From the NCBI RefSeq assembly GCF_028745735.1, contig NZ_JAQZSM010000009.1, forward strand, positions 62,001-126,000: a stretch of DNA of 64,000 nt, in the 5' to 3' direction. The stretch comes from Roseinatronobacter alkalisoli. Lineage in GTDB: Bacteria > Pseudomonadota > Alphaproteobacteria > Rhodobacterales > Rhodobacteraceae. Shown here in pieces: positions 53,392 through 64,000 of the stretch (position 1 is its first letter; each line of letters begins with the position of its first letter). A program made the translations under genes and the position numbers. The notes under the pieces were generated by a model. The model ran no database searches. It saw nothing but the letters and a program-made list of their open reading frames with translations, and had not been told where the DNA came from.

Positions 53392-54249
53392 ATGCGCCAC
53401 CCCGGATTGATTGCGCTGCTGGCAGGCAGCGTTTTTGTCGTAGCCGCGTGCGAAGGCAGCAAGCAGGCCGCAGTAACCCGCGCGATTGACAGCGTTGTTG
53501 CTGTCGATAATCAGAATATGGCCGATCTGATGCTGGCTGCGGGCAACCCCGAAGAAGCCGTTTCCTATTTCGCAGCGCAGGTGGAACGTGATCCCACCCA
53601 TCTGGGCAGCCAGCGCGGGCTGGCGCGGTCACTTGTACGCGCCGGGCGCGTCGCAGATGCGCTTCCCGTATGGCAGCGGGTCACAGCGGATGCGGATGCG
53701 ACCCATGATGACCGCCTGATGCTGGCCGATACCTATATCCGCGCCAATCGCTGGGCAGAAGCCGAACGCACCCTGAACGCGGTTCCGCCCACCCATGAAA
53801 GCTATGATCGCTACCGTCTGGAAGCCATCATCGCCGACAGCAAACAGCAATGGCAAAAGGCCGATCATTTCTATGAAACCGCCGCTGGCCTGACCACGCG
53901 CCCTGCGGGTGTGCTGAATAACTGGGGCTATTCCAAACTGACGCGCGGCGCGCCCCGCGACGCCGAAAGCCTGTTTGCACAGGCCCTTCAGCATGACCCC
54001 GACATGTTCACTGCCAAGAACAACATGGCACTGGCACGCGCGGCACAAGGCAATTACAGCCTGCCGCTGGTGCGTATGTCCCAACAGGAACGCGCGATGC
54101 TGCTGCATACGATGGCCATCGCCGCCATCCGCAAGGGCGACACCAATGTCGGCCGCACCATGTTAAGCGAGGCCATCGAAACCCATCCGCAGCATTTCGA
54201 GGAAGCCGTGCGTGCGCTGCGTGCGCTTGAAGGCGGGGGGCGCGGTTGA
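53392..54249 (+). CDS. TPR lipoprotein (second of two)
   Basis: A 285-residue lipoprotein (LIALLAGSVFVVAACEGS, lipobox VAAC) with several TPR motifs: MLAAGNPEEAVSYFAAQVERDP, RGLARSLVRAGRVADALPVWQRV, LNNWGYSKLTRGAPRDAESLFAQAL and AAIRKGDTNVGRTMLSEAIETHP. It lies 19 bases after the first and probably shares its role. The overlap with the next gene is 1 base. Confidence 0.85.
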   Translation: MRHPGLIALLAGSVFVVAACEGSKQAAVTRAIDSVVAVDNQNMADLMLAAGNPEEAVSYFAAQVERDPTHLGSQRGLARSLVRAGRVADALPVWQRVTADADATHDDRLMLADTYIRANRWAEAERTLNAVPPTHESYDRYRLEAIIADSKQQWQKADHFYETAAGLTTRPAGVLNNWGYSKLTRGAPRDAESLFAQALQHDPDMFTAKNNMALARAAQGNYSLPLVRMSQQERAMLLHTMAIAAIRKGDTNVGRTMLSEAIETHPQHFEEAVRALRALEGGGRG

Positions 54250-54755
54250 TGACACTTGCAAGCACGTCGGCGCTGTGGTTCCTGCCTTTCATTGCGCCAA
54301 TCAGCCTTTGGGTCGCCTGGAGCGACATGAAATGGATGAAAATCCATAACAAGGCCGTGCTGATCCTTCTGGGGATTTATCTGATCGTCGGGCTGATCGC
54401 GCTGCCGTTGCAGACATGGGCATGGGGCTGGGCCAATTTCGCCGCTGTGCTGGGCGTGGGCTTCGTGCTGAATGGCGTGGGCCTGCTGGGCGCGGGGGAC
54501 GCAAAATTCGCCGCAGCCATGGCCCCGTTCATCGCCCTGGGGGATCTGAGCCTGTTCCTGACCTTGCTGGGCGTGGTTGTCATCATCAGCTTTGCTGTGC
54601 ATCGCGTGCTGCGGCGGACCCCCCTTGCGCTGCATCTGGCGCCGGACTGGGAAAGCTGGCACCGCAGGGAATTTCCACTTGGACTAGCGCTGGGGCCTGC
54701 GCTGCTGTTTTATATTGCGCTGGCCGCATGTCTTGGCAATGGCAGCGCAGCTTAA
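54249..54755 (+). CDS. cpaA: Prepilin peptidase, CpaA/TadV
   Basis: Aspartyl membrane protease that cuts Flp prepilins. The 168 residues have the two catalytic Asp regions: WSDMKWMKIHNK (first loop) and GAGDAKFAAA (GxGD). About five membrane helices are seen. The protein lacks the N-methylation domain of PilD. Its cleavage target here would be Flp after the DESG motif. The ATG at 54249 shares one base with the TPR gene's stop. Confidence 0.92.
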   Translation: MTLASTSALWFLPFIAPISLWVAWSDMKWMKIHNKAVLILLGIYLIVGLIALPLQTWAWGWANFAAVLGVGFVLNGVGLLGAGDAKFAAAMAPFIALGDLSLFLTLLGVVVIISFAVHRVLRRTPLALHLAPDWESWHRREFPLGLALGPALLFYIALAACLGNGSAA

Positions 54756-54809
54756 CGTTTTTTCAGGGGCTGGCCCCGACCATCCGCCCATAAGCGCGAG
54801 CATTCCTTC

Positions 54810-56120
54810 ATGAATAGGCAGACACCGACCATCCAGCCCCCCGCCCCTGTCCGCACGCTTGCCGCCACCGGGCTGAGCACGGTGCTGATGCGCGATATTC
54901 TGATCAAGACCATCTACCGCATGTCACTGTCGCGGATCACTGATATCGCCCGCCATATCTGCCTGCCAATCCCGCAAACGATTGAACTGGTCGATCTGGT
55001 GCGTGCCGAACGCCTGCTTGAAGCGCGCAGCACAAAATCCGATGATGACGGAACCGAAGCCGCGTTTGAGCTGACCGAGGCAGGCAAGGCGCGCGCGACC
55101 TATGCGCTGTCGCAATCCGAATATTACGGGCCTATGCCCGTGCCGCTGGACAGCTACCGCGAACAGATCGAACGCCAGACCATCCGCAATATCCGCATTA
55201 CCCGGCGCGAACTGAAAATAGCGATGGGCGACCTGATCCTGCCCCCCAGCCTGATGGATGATCTTGGCCCTGCTGTCAGTTCCGGGCGGTCAATCCTGAT
55301 GTATGGCCCGCCGGGTAATGGCAAATCCTCGATCTCGAATGGTATCCGCGCGGCGATGGGGGATTGCATCTATGTGCCCCGCGCCATTGAAACCGCAGGT
55401 CAGGTGATCAGTGTTTATGACCCGATCGTGCATAAGCTGGTCAAGACATCCGACGACAACCCGTCACTTCTGCGCCAGAGTGGCAACCGCTTTGACAACC
55501 GCTATGTCTATTGCGAACGTCCGACAGTGATAACCGGCGGGGAACTGACCCTGTCGATGCTGGATCTGAACTACAATCCCACATCACGTACCTATCAGGC
55601 GCCCTTGCAGTTCAAGGCAACAGGCGGCGTGTTCATCATTGACGATCTGGGACGGCAGGAAGAACCGCCACAGGCGATCATCAACCGCTGGATCGTGCCG
55701 ATGGAAATGAATTATGACATCCTTGCCCTTGCGTCGGGCGAAAAATTCATTGTGCCCTTCGATACGCTGGTCATCTTCTCGACCAATTTCCACCCGAATG
55801 AAATTTTCGATCAGGCCGCGCTGCGCCGGATTTTTTACAAGGTCAGGATTGACGGCCCCAACCAGGCAGATTTCCTGAAAATCTTCGCAATGGTGGCCAG
55901 AAAACGCAGAATGCCACTGGATGAAGATGCAATCATCTATCTGATCCAGAAGAAATATCCGACCATAGACAATGTCTATGCCAATTATCAGCCGATCTTC
56001 CTGATCGACCAGATGATCAATATCTGCGAATTCGAAGGCAAGCCACGCCACATGACCCCCGAACTGATTGACCGTGCGTGGAAAAACATGTTCGTCCAGA
56101 TGGAAGACATCGCAAGGTAG
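54810..56120 (+). CDS. AAA-type ATPase at the end of the tad locus
   Basis: A 436-residue ATPase. The N-terminal part (to about 120) resembles a winged-helix module (MSLSRITDIARHICLPIPQTIELVDLVRAERLLE). Walker A GPPGNGKSSISNGIRAA is near 166. VFIIDDLGRQEEPPQAIINRW carries a Walker B-like IIDD. LVIFSTNFHPNEIFDQAALRRI holds a sensor-like Asn and a putative Arg finger. It lies 54 bases after cpaA, so co-expression is plausible. Its role is unknown; a remodeller of pilus parts is inference. Confidence 0.8.
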   Translation: MNRQTPTIQPPAPVRTLAATGLSTVLMRDILIKTIYRMSLSRITDIARHICLPIPQTIELVDLVRAERLLEARSTKSDDDGTEAAFELTEAGKARATYALSQSEYYGPMPVPLDSYREQIERQTIRNIRITRRELKIAMGDLILPPSLMDDLGPAVSSGRSILMYGPPGNGKSSISNGIRAAMGDCIYVPRAIETAGQVISVYDPIVHKLVKTSDDNPSLLRQSGNRFDNRYVYCERPTVITGGELTLSMLDLNYNPTSRTYQAPLQFKATGGVFIIDDLGRQEEPPQAIINRWIVPMEMNYDILALASGEKFIVPFDTLVIFSTNFHPNEIFDQAALRRIFYKVRIDGPNQADFLKIFAMVARKRRMPLDEDAIIYLIQKKYPTIDNVYANYQPIFLIDQMINICEFEGKPRHMTPELIDRAWKNMFVQMEDIAR

Positions 56121-56289
56121 GCATCTGGTGGTTCAGATCAGATCGCAATATCCCGTTTACGGGTGGTTCCGGGCATAAAGCGGATGTTGGCGCGCGCATG
56201 TAGCCCGCGCTTTTGGAATCCCCAAACACCCGCTTCATGCTGGTTTCTACCCAATCTTGCATTCCTCTGATGTCGGAATACTGCGGCGA

Positions 56290-56790
56290 TTACCCGATTT
56301 CTGCCGCGCGCGCTTCCAGCACATCAAACGGCACCCCCGGCTCCGCCTTGGCGCAGCGGATCACAAGCGATGTCTTGACCGTTGCGACATTCTCTGCGGC
56401 CAGCAGATCCTCTGTCAGGAAACTCTGAAAGCTTGACAGATCAGGGGCCACGCATTTCAGGATGAAGTCTATCTCGCCATTCAGCATATGGCATTCGCGC
56501 ACCAGCGGCCAATCCCGGCAGCGCTGTTCGAAACGCGACAGGTCGGCCTCTGCCTGGCTGTTCAGACCGACCATTGCAAATACCTGCACCTCGAATCCCA
56601 GATCACGCGCATTGACCTGCGCATGATAGCCGCGAATATATCCGGCTTCTTCCAATGTGCGCACGCGCCGCAAACATGGCGGCGCCGAAATACCGACTCG
56701 TTTGGCCAGTTCAACATTCGTCATGCGACCATCTGCCTGCAATTCGGCCAGTATCTTGCGATCGATGGGATCAAGCTTGCTGCCTGACAT
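56290..56790 (-). CDS. lrp: Lrp/AsnC-family regulator
   Basis: A 166-residue feast/famine regulator. Helix-turn-helix: LDPIDRKILAELQADGRMTNVELAKRVGISAPPCLRRVRTLEEAGYIRGY (about 6-55). The RAM ligand domain follows (VQVFAMVGLNSQAEADLSRFEQRC; VRECHMLNGEIDFILKCVAPDL). The ATG at 56790 has AAGGAGT 8 bases ahead. Divergent from trxB, a common pairing in Rhodobacterales. Confidence 0.93.
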   Translation of the reverse strand: MSGSKLDPIDRKILAELQADGRMTNVELAKRVGISAPPCLRRVRTLEEAGYIRGYHAQVNARDLGFEVQVFAMVGLNSQAEADLSRFEQRCRDWPLVRECHMLNGEIDFILKCVAPDLSSFQSFLTEDLLAAENVATVKTSLVIRCAKAEPGVPFDVLEARAAEIG

Positions 56791-56937
56791 GCGGACACTC
56801 CTTGAGATTTGCGACTTATGTATGCCGAAGCGCCCGCGCGCGCAATAATATTTCAAAGTTGCGCAATAAATTGTTCCGCCCCACGCGGCAAGGAATGCCT
56901 CTTGTGCTGCCCGCCCAAGTGCCTACATTGCGCGTGA

Positions 56938-57903
<966 letters not shown>

Positions 57904-57913
57904 TGCCATAGAA

Positions 57914-57947
57914 GGGGCCTGCGTGGCTGCGCGCGCATGCAGGCCCC
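57914..57947 (+). terminator. Hairpin behind trxB
   Basis: GGGGCCTGC / GCAGGCCCC with a 16-base loop, 11 bases after the trxB stop, no T run. It could be a Rho-assisted terminator. Confidence 0.5.
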
Positions 57948-58154
57948 ACTGATGCATGTCACCCTCGCATCTTCGCATGACGAAAACCGGTTCCCACGTC
58001 CGGGAACTGCACCCGCCCTGCTTCATCTTGCCAGAACATTCAAAACCATGCAGTGCCAGCGCACACCGCCCGATAAAATGACGGCCAGACGCAGTTGCGT
58101 CATCTGCCCTTCCCCCTACTGGCACATTACAATTCCCAGCCCTATATTGGCGGC

Positions 58155-59030
58155 ATGAAGAAAATTCTTGCCGCGCTCTGTCTGTTCCCTGCCCCCGCTT
58201 TGGCCGATTGTGTGGTGTTGCTGCATGGGTTGGCGCGCAGTGAATATTCCATGGCGGTCATGGAAGAAGCGCTGGAATTGCATGGTTATCAGACTGTCAA
58301 TCATGGCTATCCGTCCACCGCAGCCCCCATCAAGGATCTGCTGCGCCATGTGGGACTGGCCGTGCAGGAATGCAATACGGCGGGGCCGGTGCATTTTGTT
58401 ACCCATTCGATGGGTGGCATACTGGCAAGGGCCTGGCTGGACCGCACGCGCCCGGCGCAAATGGGACGGGTCGTGATGCTGGCCCCGCCCAATCATGGGT
58501 CGGAACTGGTGGATTACTTTTCCGATATCGAAGCATTTTCCTGGTTGAACGGCCCCGCAGGGCTGGAACTTGGCACGCATGAAGACGCGACACCGCAAAT
58601 GCTGCCGACAATGCCGGATTATGACCTGGGCATCATCGCGGGGGATCTTTCGCTGAACCCGCTGCTATCGTCGCTGATCGAAGGCGCGGATGATGGCAAG
58701 GTCTCAGTCGAAAGCACACGGCTGGACGGGATGCGCGACCATATCGTCATATCCGCCACCCATACATTCATCATGAACAACCCACTGGTCATTGCCCATA
58801 CACTGGAATTTCTGGAAGACGGGCAGTTCGACCATGACCTGACCCTGGCGGATGCGCTGCGCTATCTGGCCACGCCCACGCCATTTGGCGTCCTGACAGA
58901 ACAAGGCGCATTTCAGTCCATGCTGGAACGCAATCTGTTGCAGCATATACCCGATTCCGACACGCTAAGTCGCTGGGTCAAACCCGATATCCTGCGTAAC
59001 CTGACCACACCGCGCGACATCGAAAACTGA
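58155..59030 (+). CDS. Secreted alpha/beta hydrolase (lipase/esterase-like)
   Basis: A 291-residue protein with signal peptide [14 protein letters not shown]. The fold core begins [16 protein letters not shown], an oxyanion-like HG loop; the nucleophile elbow is [26 protein letters not shown] follows, and a late His may be in [13 protein letters not shown]. The C-terminal about 60 residues ([20 protein letters not shown] to the end) extend beyond the usual catalytic domain. No ribosome site is clear at the ATG (58155). The substrate is unknown. Confidence 0.82.
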   Translation: MKKILAALCLFPAPALADCVVLLHGLARSEYSMAVMEEALELHGYQTVNHGYPSTAAPIKDLLRHVGLAVQECNTAGPVHFVTHSMGGILARAWLDRTRPAQMGRVVMLAPPNHGSELVDYFSDIEAFSWLNGPAGLELGTHEDATPQMLPTMPDYDLGIIAGDLSLNPLLSSLIEGADDGKVSVESTRLDGMRDHIVISATHTFIMNNPLVIAHTLEFLEDGQFDHDLTLADALRYLATPTPFGVLTEQGAFQSMLERNLLQHIPDSDTLSRWVKPDILRNLTTPRDIEN

Positions 59031-59064
59031 CACGGCGCGCGCAGGGGGATGAAACGGGTGTTGC

Positions 59065-59240
59065 ACCGCACCATCGGTGGGCCGAGGTCTGCCGGTCCGG
59101 CGTTATAGGAGTTCACTTTATCCATGTCCATGCGGCCTCACTTCTGCATTCAAGGCTTGGCATGACGCTGGCGAAACCGGCAGGCCGCGGGACGACCCGC
59201 CGATGGCGCGGCGACCTGCGGCCTTTGTTCCGCGCCTTGG
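59065..59240 (+). repeat. Dispersed 176-bp inverted-arm repeat, copy 4
   Basis: Full-length, more diverged in the core (TTCACTTTATCCATGTCCAT) but with good arms: CATCGGTGGGCC, CTGCCGGTCCGGCGTTATAG on the left; GAAACCGGCAGGCCGCGGGA, GCGCGGCGACCTGCGGCC on the right. It fills the lipase/purK convergent gap. Confidence 0.85.
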
Positions 59241-59312
59241 CAGTCCTGATACCCGTTCTCCGGCCTGAAACCACCCTCAGACAGAATGGGTAGGGTCACT
59301 CTCACCCGGCAT

Positions 59313-60389
59313 CTACCCCTTCGGGCGCTGAATATGGTTCACATGGCCCATTTTCCGCCCCGCGCGACACTCTGGCTTGCCATAAAGATGCAGCGCCACA
59401 TCGCGGGCTTTCAGCAATTCCGGCAGGCGGTCCATGTCATCGCCGATCAGGTTTTCCATCACCACATCGGCATAACGCCCACCATCGCCCAAAGGCAGGC
59501 CCGTGACCGCGCGGATATGCTGTTCAAACTGGTCCACCGCGCAGCCATCCTGTGTCCAGTGGCCGGAATTATGCACGCGCGGGGCAATTTCATTCACCAC
59601 CAGCCCCTGCGCCGTGACGAACAGTTCCACACCCAGTACGCCGACATAATCCAGCGCATTCAGTATTTTCGCGGCAATCAACACAGCATCGCTGCGCTGC
59701 GCGGGGCTTAGCCGCGCAGGCACACGGGTTTCGCGCAAAATCCCGTCACGGTGCAGGTTCTCGCCCGGATCAAACGCCGCTACATCGCCATTCAGCCCAC
59801 GCGCGGCAATCACCGACACTTCATGGCTGAACGTGACAAACCCTTCCAGAATGGCCTCTGCGCCTTGCATCACGGCCAGTGCGCCTGCCGCGTCATCCGC
59901 GCTTTGCAGTCGCGCCTGCCCCTTGCCGTCATAGCCCAGACGGCGGGTTTTCAGAATCGCAGGTGCGCCAACCTTCGCCAGTGCCGCGTCCAGTTCCGCA
60001 GCGGTCGCGACGGGGGCATAAGGCGCAGTTGGCAGCCCCAGTTCGCGCAGGAAATCCTTTTCACTCAGCCGGTCCTGTGACACGGCCAGCGCCTGCCTAC
60101 CCGGCCGAATGGGACGCAGCGGTTCCAGCAGATCCAGCGTGGCCGTGGGGATGTTTTCAAACTCAAAGGTAATGACATCGACACCGGCGGCGAAGTTCTG
60201 CAAGGCGGTCGCATCATCCCAGGGTGCAGTGACCACCTTTTGCGCGACATGGCCCGCTGGTGGCAGGGGCGCAGGGTCATAGATGTGGCAGCGATAGCCC
60301 AGCCGCGCCGCCGCCATCGACAGCATGCGCCCCAACTGCCCGCCACCCAGAATGCCGATCACGCTGCCTGCTTCAAGCGCGTCAGTCAT
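59313..60389 (-). CDS. purK: N5-carboxyaminoimidazole ribonucleotide synthase
   Basis: ATP-grasp enzyme making N5-CAIR from AIR and bicarbonate in purine synthesis. The 358 residues begin [50 protein letters not shown]-grasp [16 protein letters not shown] and the C-terminal [10 protein letters not shown] are visible. The ATG at 60389 follows GGAGGAA and overlaps purE by 8 bases. Confidence 0.96.
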   Translation of the reverse strand: MTDALEAGSVIGILGGGQLGRMLSMAAARLGYRCHIYDPAPLPPAGHVAQKVVTAPWDDATALQNFAAGVDVITFEFENIPTATLDLLEPLRPIRPGRQALAVSQDRLSEKDFLRELGLPTAPYAPVATAAELDAALAKVGAPAILKTRRLGYDGKGQARLQSADDAAGALAVMQGAEAILEGFVTFSHEVSVIAARGLNGDVAAFDPGENLHRDGILRETRVPARLSPAQRSDAVLIAAKILNALDYVGVLGVELFVTAQGLVVNEIAPRVHNSGHWTQDGCAVDQFEQHIRAVTGLPLGDGGRYADVVMENLIGDDMDRLPELLKARDVALHLYGKPECRAGRKMGHVNHIQRPKG

Positions 60390-60870
60390 CGCTGGGTTCC
60401 TCCGGGATGGAGGCCGACAGATCATCGCGCCATTTATCCAGACGCACGGCAAGGTCAGGGTCGTTCAGCGCCAGAATACCTGCCGCCATCAGGCCCGCAT
60501 TGGCCGCCCCCGCCGCCCCAATGGCCATTGTCGCCACGGGAAAACCGCGCGGCATCTGCAATATGGAATACAGGCTGTCCACCCCCGACAGGGCGCGGGT
60601 CTGCACCGGCACACCGATCACCGGCACCCGCGTTTTCGACGCCATCATGCCGGGAAGATGCGCCGCCCCGCCCGCGCCCGCAATGATGACCTGCAAGCCG
60701 CGCGCAACTGCACCGCGCCCGTAATCCCACAGCCGGTCGGGCGTGCGGTGCGCTGACACGATTCGCGTTTCATAGGGAATGCCCAGATCATCCAGCAGAT
60801 TTGCAGCTTCGCGCATGGTCGGCCAGTCGGACTGGCTGCCCATGATGATCCCAACCTTGATATCCGTCAT
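60382..60870 (-). CDS. purE: N5-CAIR mutase
   Basis: Rearranges N5-CAIR to CAIR. The 162 residues carry [89 protein letters not shown]. Full length. First of purEK; the next gene purK overlaps. Confidence 0.97.
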   Translation of the reverse strand: MTDIKVGIIMGSQSDWPTMREAANLLDDLGIPYETRIVSAHRTPDRLWDYGRGAVARGLQVIIAGAGGAAHLPGMMASKTRVPVIGVPVQTRALSGVDSLYSILQMPRGFPVATMAIGAAGAANAGLMAAGILALNDPDLAVRLDKWRDDLSASIPEEPSDD

Positions 60871-60932
60871 CTTGCCCCCGGGTAAAAATGATTGCGCGCA
60901 CTATAGCGATGGGCTGCGCGGGTGCAATTGCA

Positions 60933-61151
60933 TCAGGCAATGATATCAGGGGTCAGTTCATCTGTGATACGGGAAATCTGATCCTTCAGCCGCAGTTTTT
61001 CCTTTTTCAGGCGCTGGATGGTCAGTTGCTGCGCCGATCCCTTTTCCTGCAAGGCGTCAATCGCCTCGTCCAGATCACGGTGTTTCTGCCGCAATACTTC
61101 CAGTTTGACGCGCAACACGCCTTCATGATCCATTTCCTGCGGAGAGTTCAT
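60933..61151 (-). CDS. YdcH/DUF465 small helical protein
   Basis: A 72-residue, highly charged coiled-coil protein (LRVKLEVLRQKHRDLDEAIDALQEKG, TIQRLKKEKLRLKDQI), matching DUF465. Its role is unknown. Near purE and divergent from hsp20. Confidence 0.85.
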   Translation of the reverse strand: MNSPQEMDHEGVLRVKLEVLRQKHRDLDEAIDALQEKGSAQQLTIQRLKKEKLRLKDQISRITDELTPDIIA

Positions 61152-61261
61152 TTTTATCCGTCATCTTTGTGTAACCTGCCGCTACAATAGCCGCAAATTC
61201 CCGTTCGCAAAAGCTTTTGTCGGCGCTGCTGCATATTCAGGCACCACGCGGGTGCGTACAT

Positions 61262-61290
61262 CTTGCGATTTACCGCATCCGCCCCATATA
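61262..61290 (+). promoter_or_regulatory. Heat-shock (RpoH) promoter of hsp20
   Basis: CTTGCGA, 13-base spacer, then CCCCATATA, close to the sigma-32 consensus (CTTGAAA and CCCCATNTA). Start would be near 61297, about 53 bases before hsp20. Confidence 0.75.
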
Positions 61291-61349
61291 TTTGACAAGG
61301 CTGCCATAACGGGGCCTGCAGCAAAGTCGCTTATGAAAGGGCCGGGCTG

Positions 61350-61790
61350 ATGAGTAAACTGACTTTTCCTTCTCACCCTTTGCTTTTGGGGTTTGACCAG
61401 CTGGAACGCCTTGTTGAACGCACGGCACGCAACGGCGCGGATGGCTACCCCCCCTTCAATATCGAAGTAACGGGCAGAAACAGCTTTCGTATTACCCTTG
61501 CTGTGGCCGGTTTCGGCGATGGTGATCTTTCGATTACGGTCGAGAAACGCCAGCTCATAGTGCGCGGCCATCAGCACAGCGACGACAAGGACGACCGCGT
61601 TTTCCTGCATCGCGGCATCGCGGCGCGTCAGTTCCAGCGCGTTTTCGCACTGGCCGACGGGGTGGATGTCGCACAGGCCTGTCTGGAAAACGGCCTTTTG
61701 CATGTCGACCTCAGCCGACAGGAACAGGAAGATACTGTGCAGACAATTGCGATCAAGCGTAGTCAAGGAAAGGATGCGACCCATGGATAA
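61350..61790 (+). CDS. ibpA: Small heat-shock protein Hsp20/IbpA-like
   Basis: ATP-independent holdase. The 146 residues have an alpha-crystallin domain from PPFNIEVTGRNSFRITLAVAGFGDGDLSITVEKRQLIVRGH to FALADGVDVAQACLENGLLHVDL (about 35-125). AAGGG is ahead of the ATG. Its stop overlaps the DUF1150 gene by 8 bases. RpoH promoter upstream. Confidence 0.95.
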   Translation: MSKLTFPSHPLLLGFDQLERLVERTARNGADGYPPFNIEVTGRNSFRITLAVAGFGDGDLSITVEKRQLIVRGHQHSDDKDDRVFLHRGIAARQFQRVFALADGVDVAQACLENGLLHVDLSRQEQEDTVQTIAIKRSQGKDATHG

Positions 61791-62007
61791 CAGCTTTCCC
61801 CTGAAACATACGGCGCGGCCAATCGTCTATGTCCGCCCGATCAAGGCCAGCGATCTGCCCGACGAAATTCGCGCGCAGCTGCCCGATGTCGCGCAAGTTT
61901 ACGCCATTCACCATGAAGAAGGTGAACAGATGGCCGTGGTCACGGACCGGACCATGGCCTTCGTGATGGCCCGCCAGAATGATTATGACCCGGTCAGCGT
62001 TCACTGA
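61783..62007 (+). CDS. DUF1150 protein
   Basis: A 74-residue protein (VYVRPIKASDLPDEI; HEEGEQMAVVTDRTMAFVMARQND), a conserved partner of hsp20 genes in Rhodobacterales, function unknown. The ATG at 61783 shares 8 bases with the hsp20 stop and follows GGAAAGG. It ends before a strong terminator. Confidence 0.9.
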   Translation: MDNSFPLKHTARPIVYVRPIKASDLPDEIRAQLPDVAQVYAIHHEEGEQMAVVTDRTMAFVMARQNDYDPVSVH

Positions 62008-62042
62008 CCTGACGGGAATAATCACAGCGCGACACGACATAT

Positions 62043-62069
62043 AAAAACGCCCTTAGGGGCGTTTTTTTT
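62043..62069 (+). terminator. Rho-independent terminator of hsp20-DUF1150
   Basis: AAAAACGCCC-TTAG-GGGCGTTTTT with a run of eight T. It also has A's on the left, so it may work in both directions. Confidence 0.9.
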
Positions 62070-62111
62070 GTATGCGCCGCAATCGCTGCGCGGGTTCAGT
62101 AAAATGCGAAA

Positions 62112-62136
62112 AAGGGCCGCGACATGCGCGGCCCTT
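62112..62136 (-). terminator. Terminator of groESL
   Basis: AAGGGCCGCG-CATGT-CGCGGCCCTT on the minus strand, followed by TTTTT, 30 bases beyond the groEL stop. Confidence 0.8.
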
Positions 62137-62165
62137 CCATTTCTGCCAGTTGGTGACAGGGCGTC

Positions 62166-63836
<1,671 letters not shown>

Positions 63837-63860
63837 CTATTTCTTGAAAATCGGAAGCGA

Positions 63861-64000
63861 TCAGGCCAAAACGCCCAGAATATCGCTTTCTTTCATGATC
63901 AGCAGCTCTTCACCATCGACGGTGACTTCGGTGCCCGACCATTTGCCGAACAGAACACGGTCGCCGGCTTTTACAGCCATCGCGATCAGTTCGCCGGAAT
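63861..64000 (-). CDS. groES: Co-chaperonin GroES, C-terminal part
   Basis: The C-terminal 46 codons are present: [21 protein letters not shown], then [23 protein letters not shown]. This is the beta-barrel closing strand of GroES. The rest lies after base 64000. It lies upstream of groEL as usual. Confidence 0.96.
   Translation of the reverse strand, partial: SGELIAMAVKAGDRVLFGKWSGTEVTVDGEELLIMKESDILGVLA

Noticed and set aside
56121-56289. Search for a repeat copy in the ATPase/lrp convergent gap
   Set aside because: Only a short CCCGT-TT-ACGGG palindrome is seen, no match to the repeat arms or core.

Overview
The window looks like a chromosomal segment of an alphaproteobacterium of the Rhodobacterales (roseobacter/Rhodobaca-type Rhodobacteraceae). 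The evidence is the high-GC codon usage, the FlaF/FlbT flagellin regulators, a DUF1217 flagellar protein, a stand-alone ctaD, the Hsp20-DUF1150 pair, and an ectABC-ask cluster next to a MarR-type regulator. Carrying both ectoine synthesis and choline-to-betaine synthesis suggests a salt-adapted, possibly haloalkaliphilic, lifestyle. No insertion sequence, prophage, CRISPR array or rRNA operon was seen.

Layout. 0-2 kb: start of dapE, a small partner gene, and lpxD. 2.2-6.8 kb: ectoine operon ectA-ectB-ectC-ask with a divergent regulator. 6.9-12 kb: valS (with a compositionally odd internal segment), a DUF3592-like membrane protein, an orphan LacI-type regulator and tRNA-Arg(CCT). 12.3-16.8 kb: polyamine-type ABC importer. 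17-24 kb: tRNA-Leu(GAG), an envelope protein, lipB, ctaD behind an FNR-type box, DUF2244, an amidase and a lipoprotein. 24-28.8 kb: gatCA and the sulfate-activation genes cysD-cysNC. 29-35.1 kb: flagellar genes (fliC, flaF, flbT, DUF1217, flgN-like, flgJ-like, fliK, flgD). 35.9-42.7 kb: betA, betB and betI, divergent from a choline importer (choXWV). 42.9 kb: lytic transglycosylase. 44-56.1 kb: Flp/Tad pilus locus with a terminal AAA ATPase. 56.3-64 kb: lrp/trxB pair, lipase-like protein, purEK, YdcH-like protein, heat-shock hsp20 behind an RpoH-type promoter, groEL and the end of groES.

Most unusual content. A dispersed repeat of about 176 bp occurs as four clear copies, one truncated at a stop codon, and two decayed relics. 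Each long copy has imperfect terminal inverted arms. Five of the six lie between convergent gene ends. I do not recognise it as a named family. A second theme is GC-rich hairpins in mRNA-processing positions: after both ABC substrate-binding protein genes, after flp, between betB and betA, in the flagellin leader, and a terminator-grade hairpin inside the first codons of the DUF2244 gene behind ctaD.

The gene calls rest on reading translations and motifs by eye. No database search was run. Promoter and operator calls are motif matches only.
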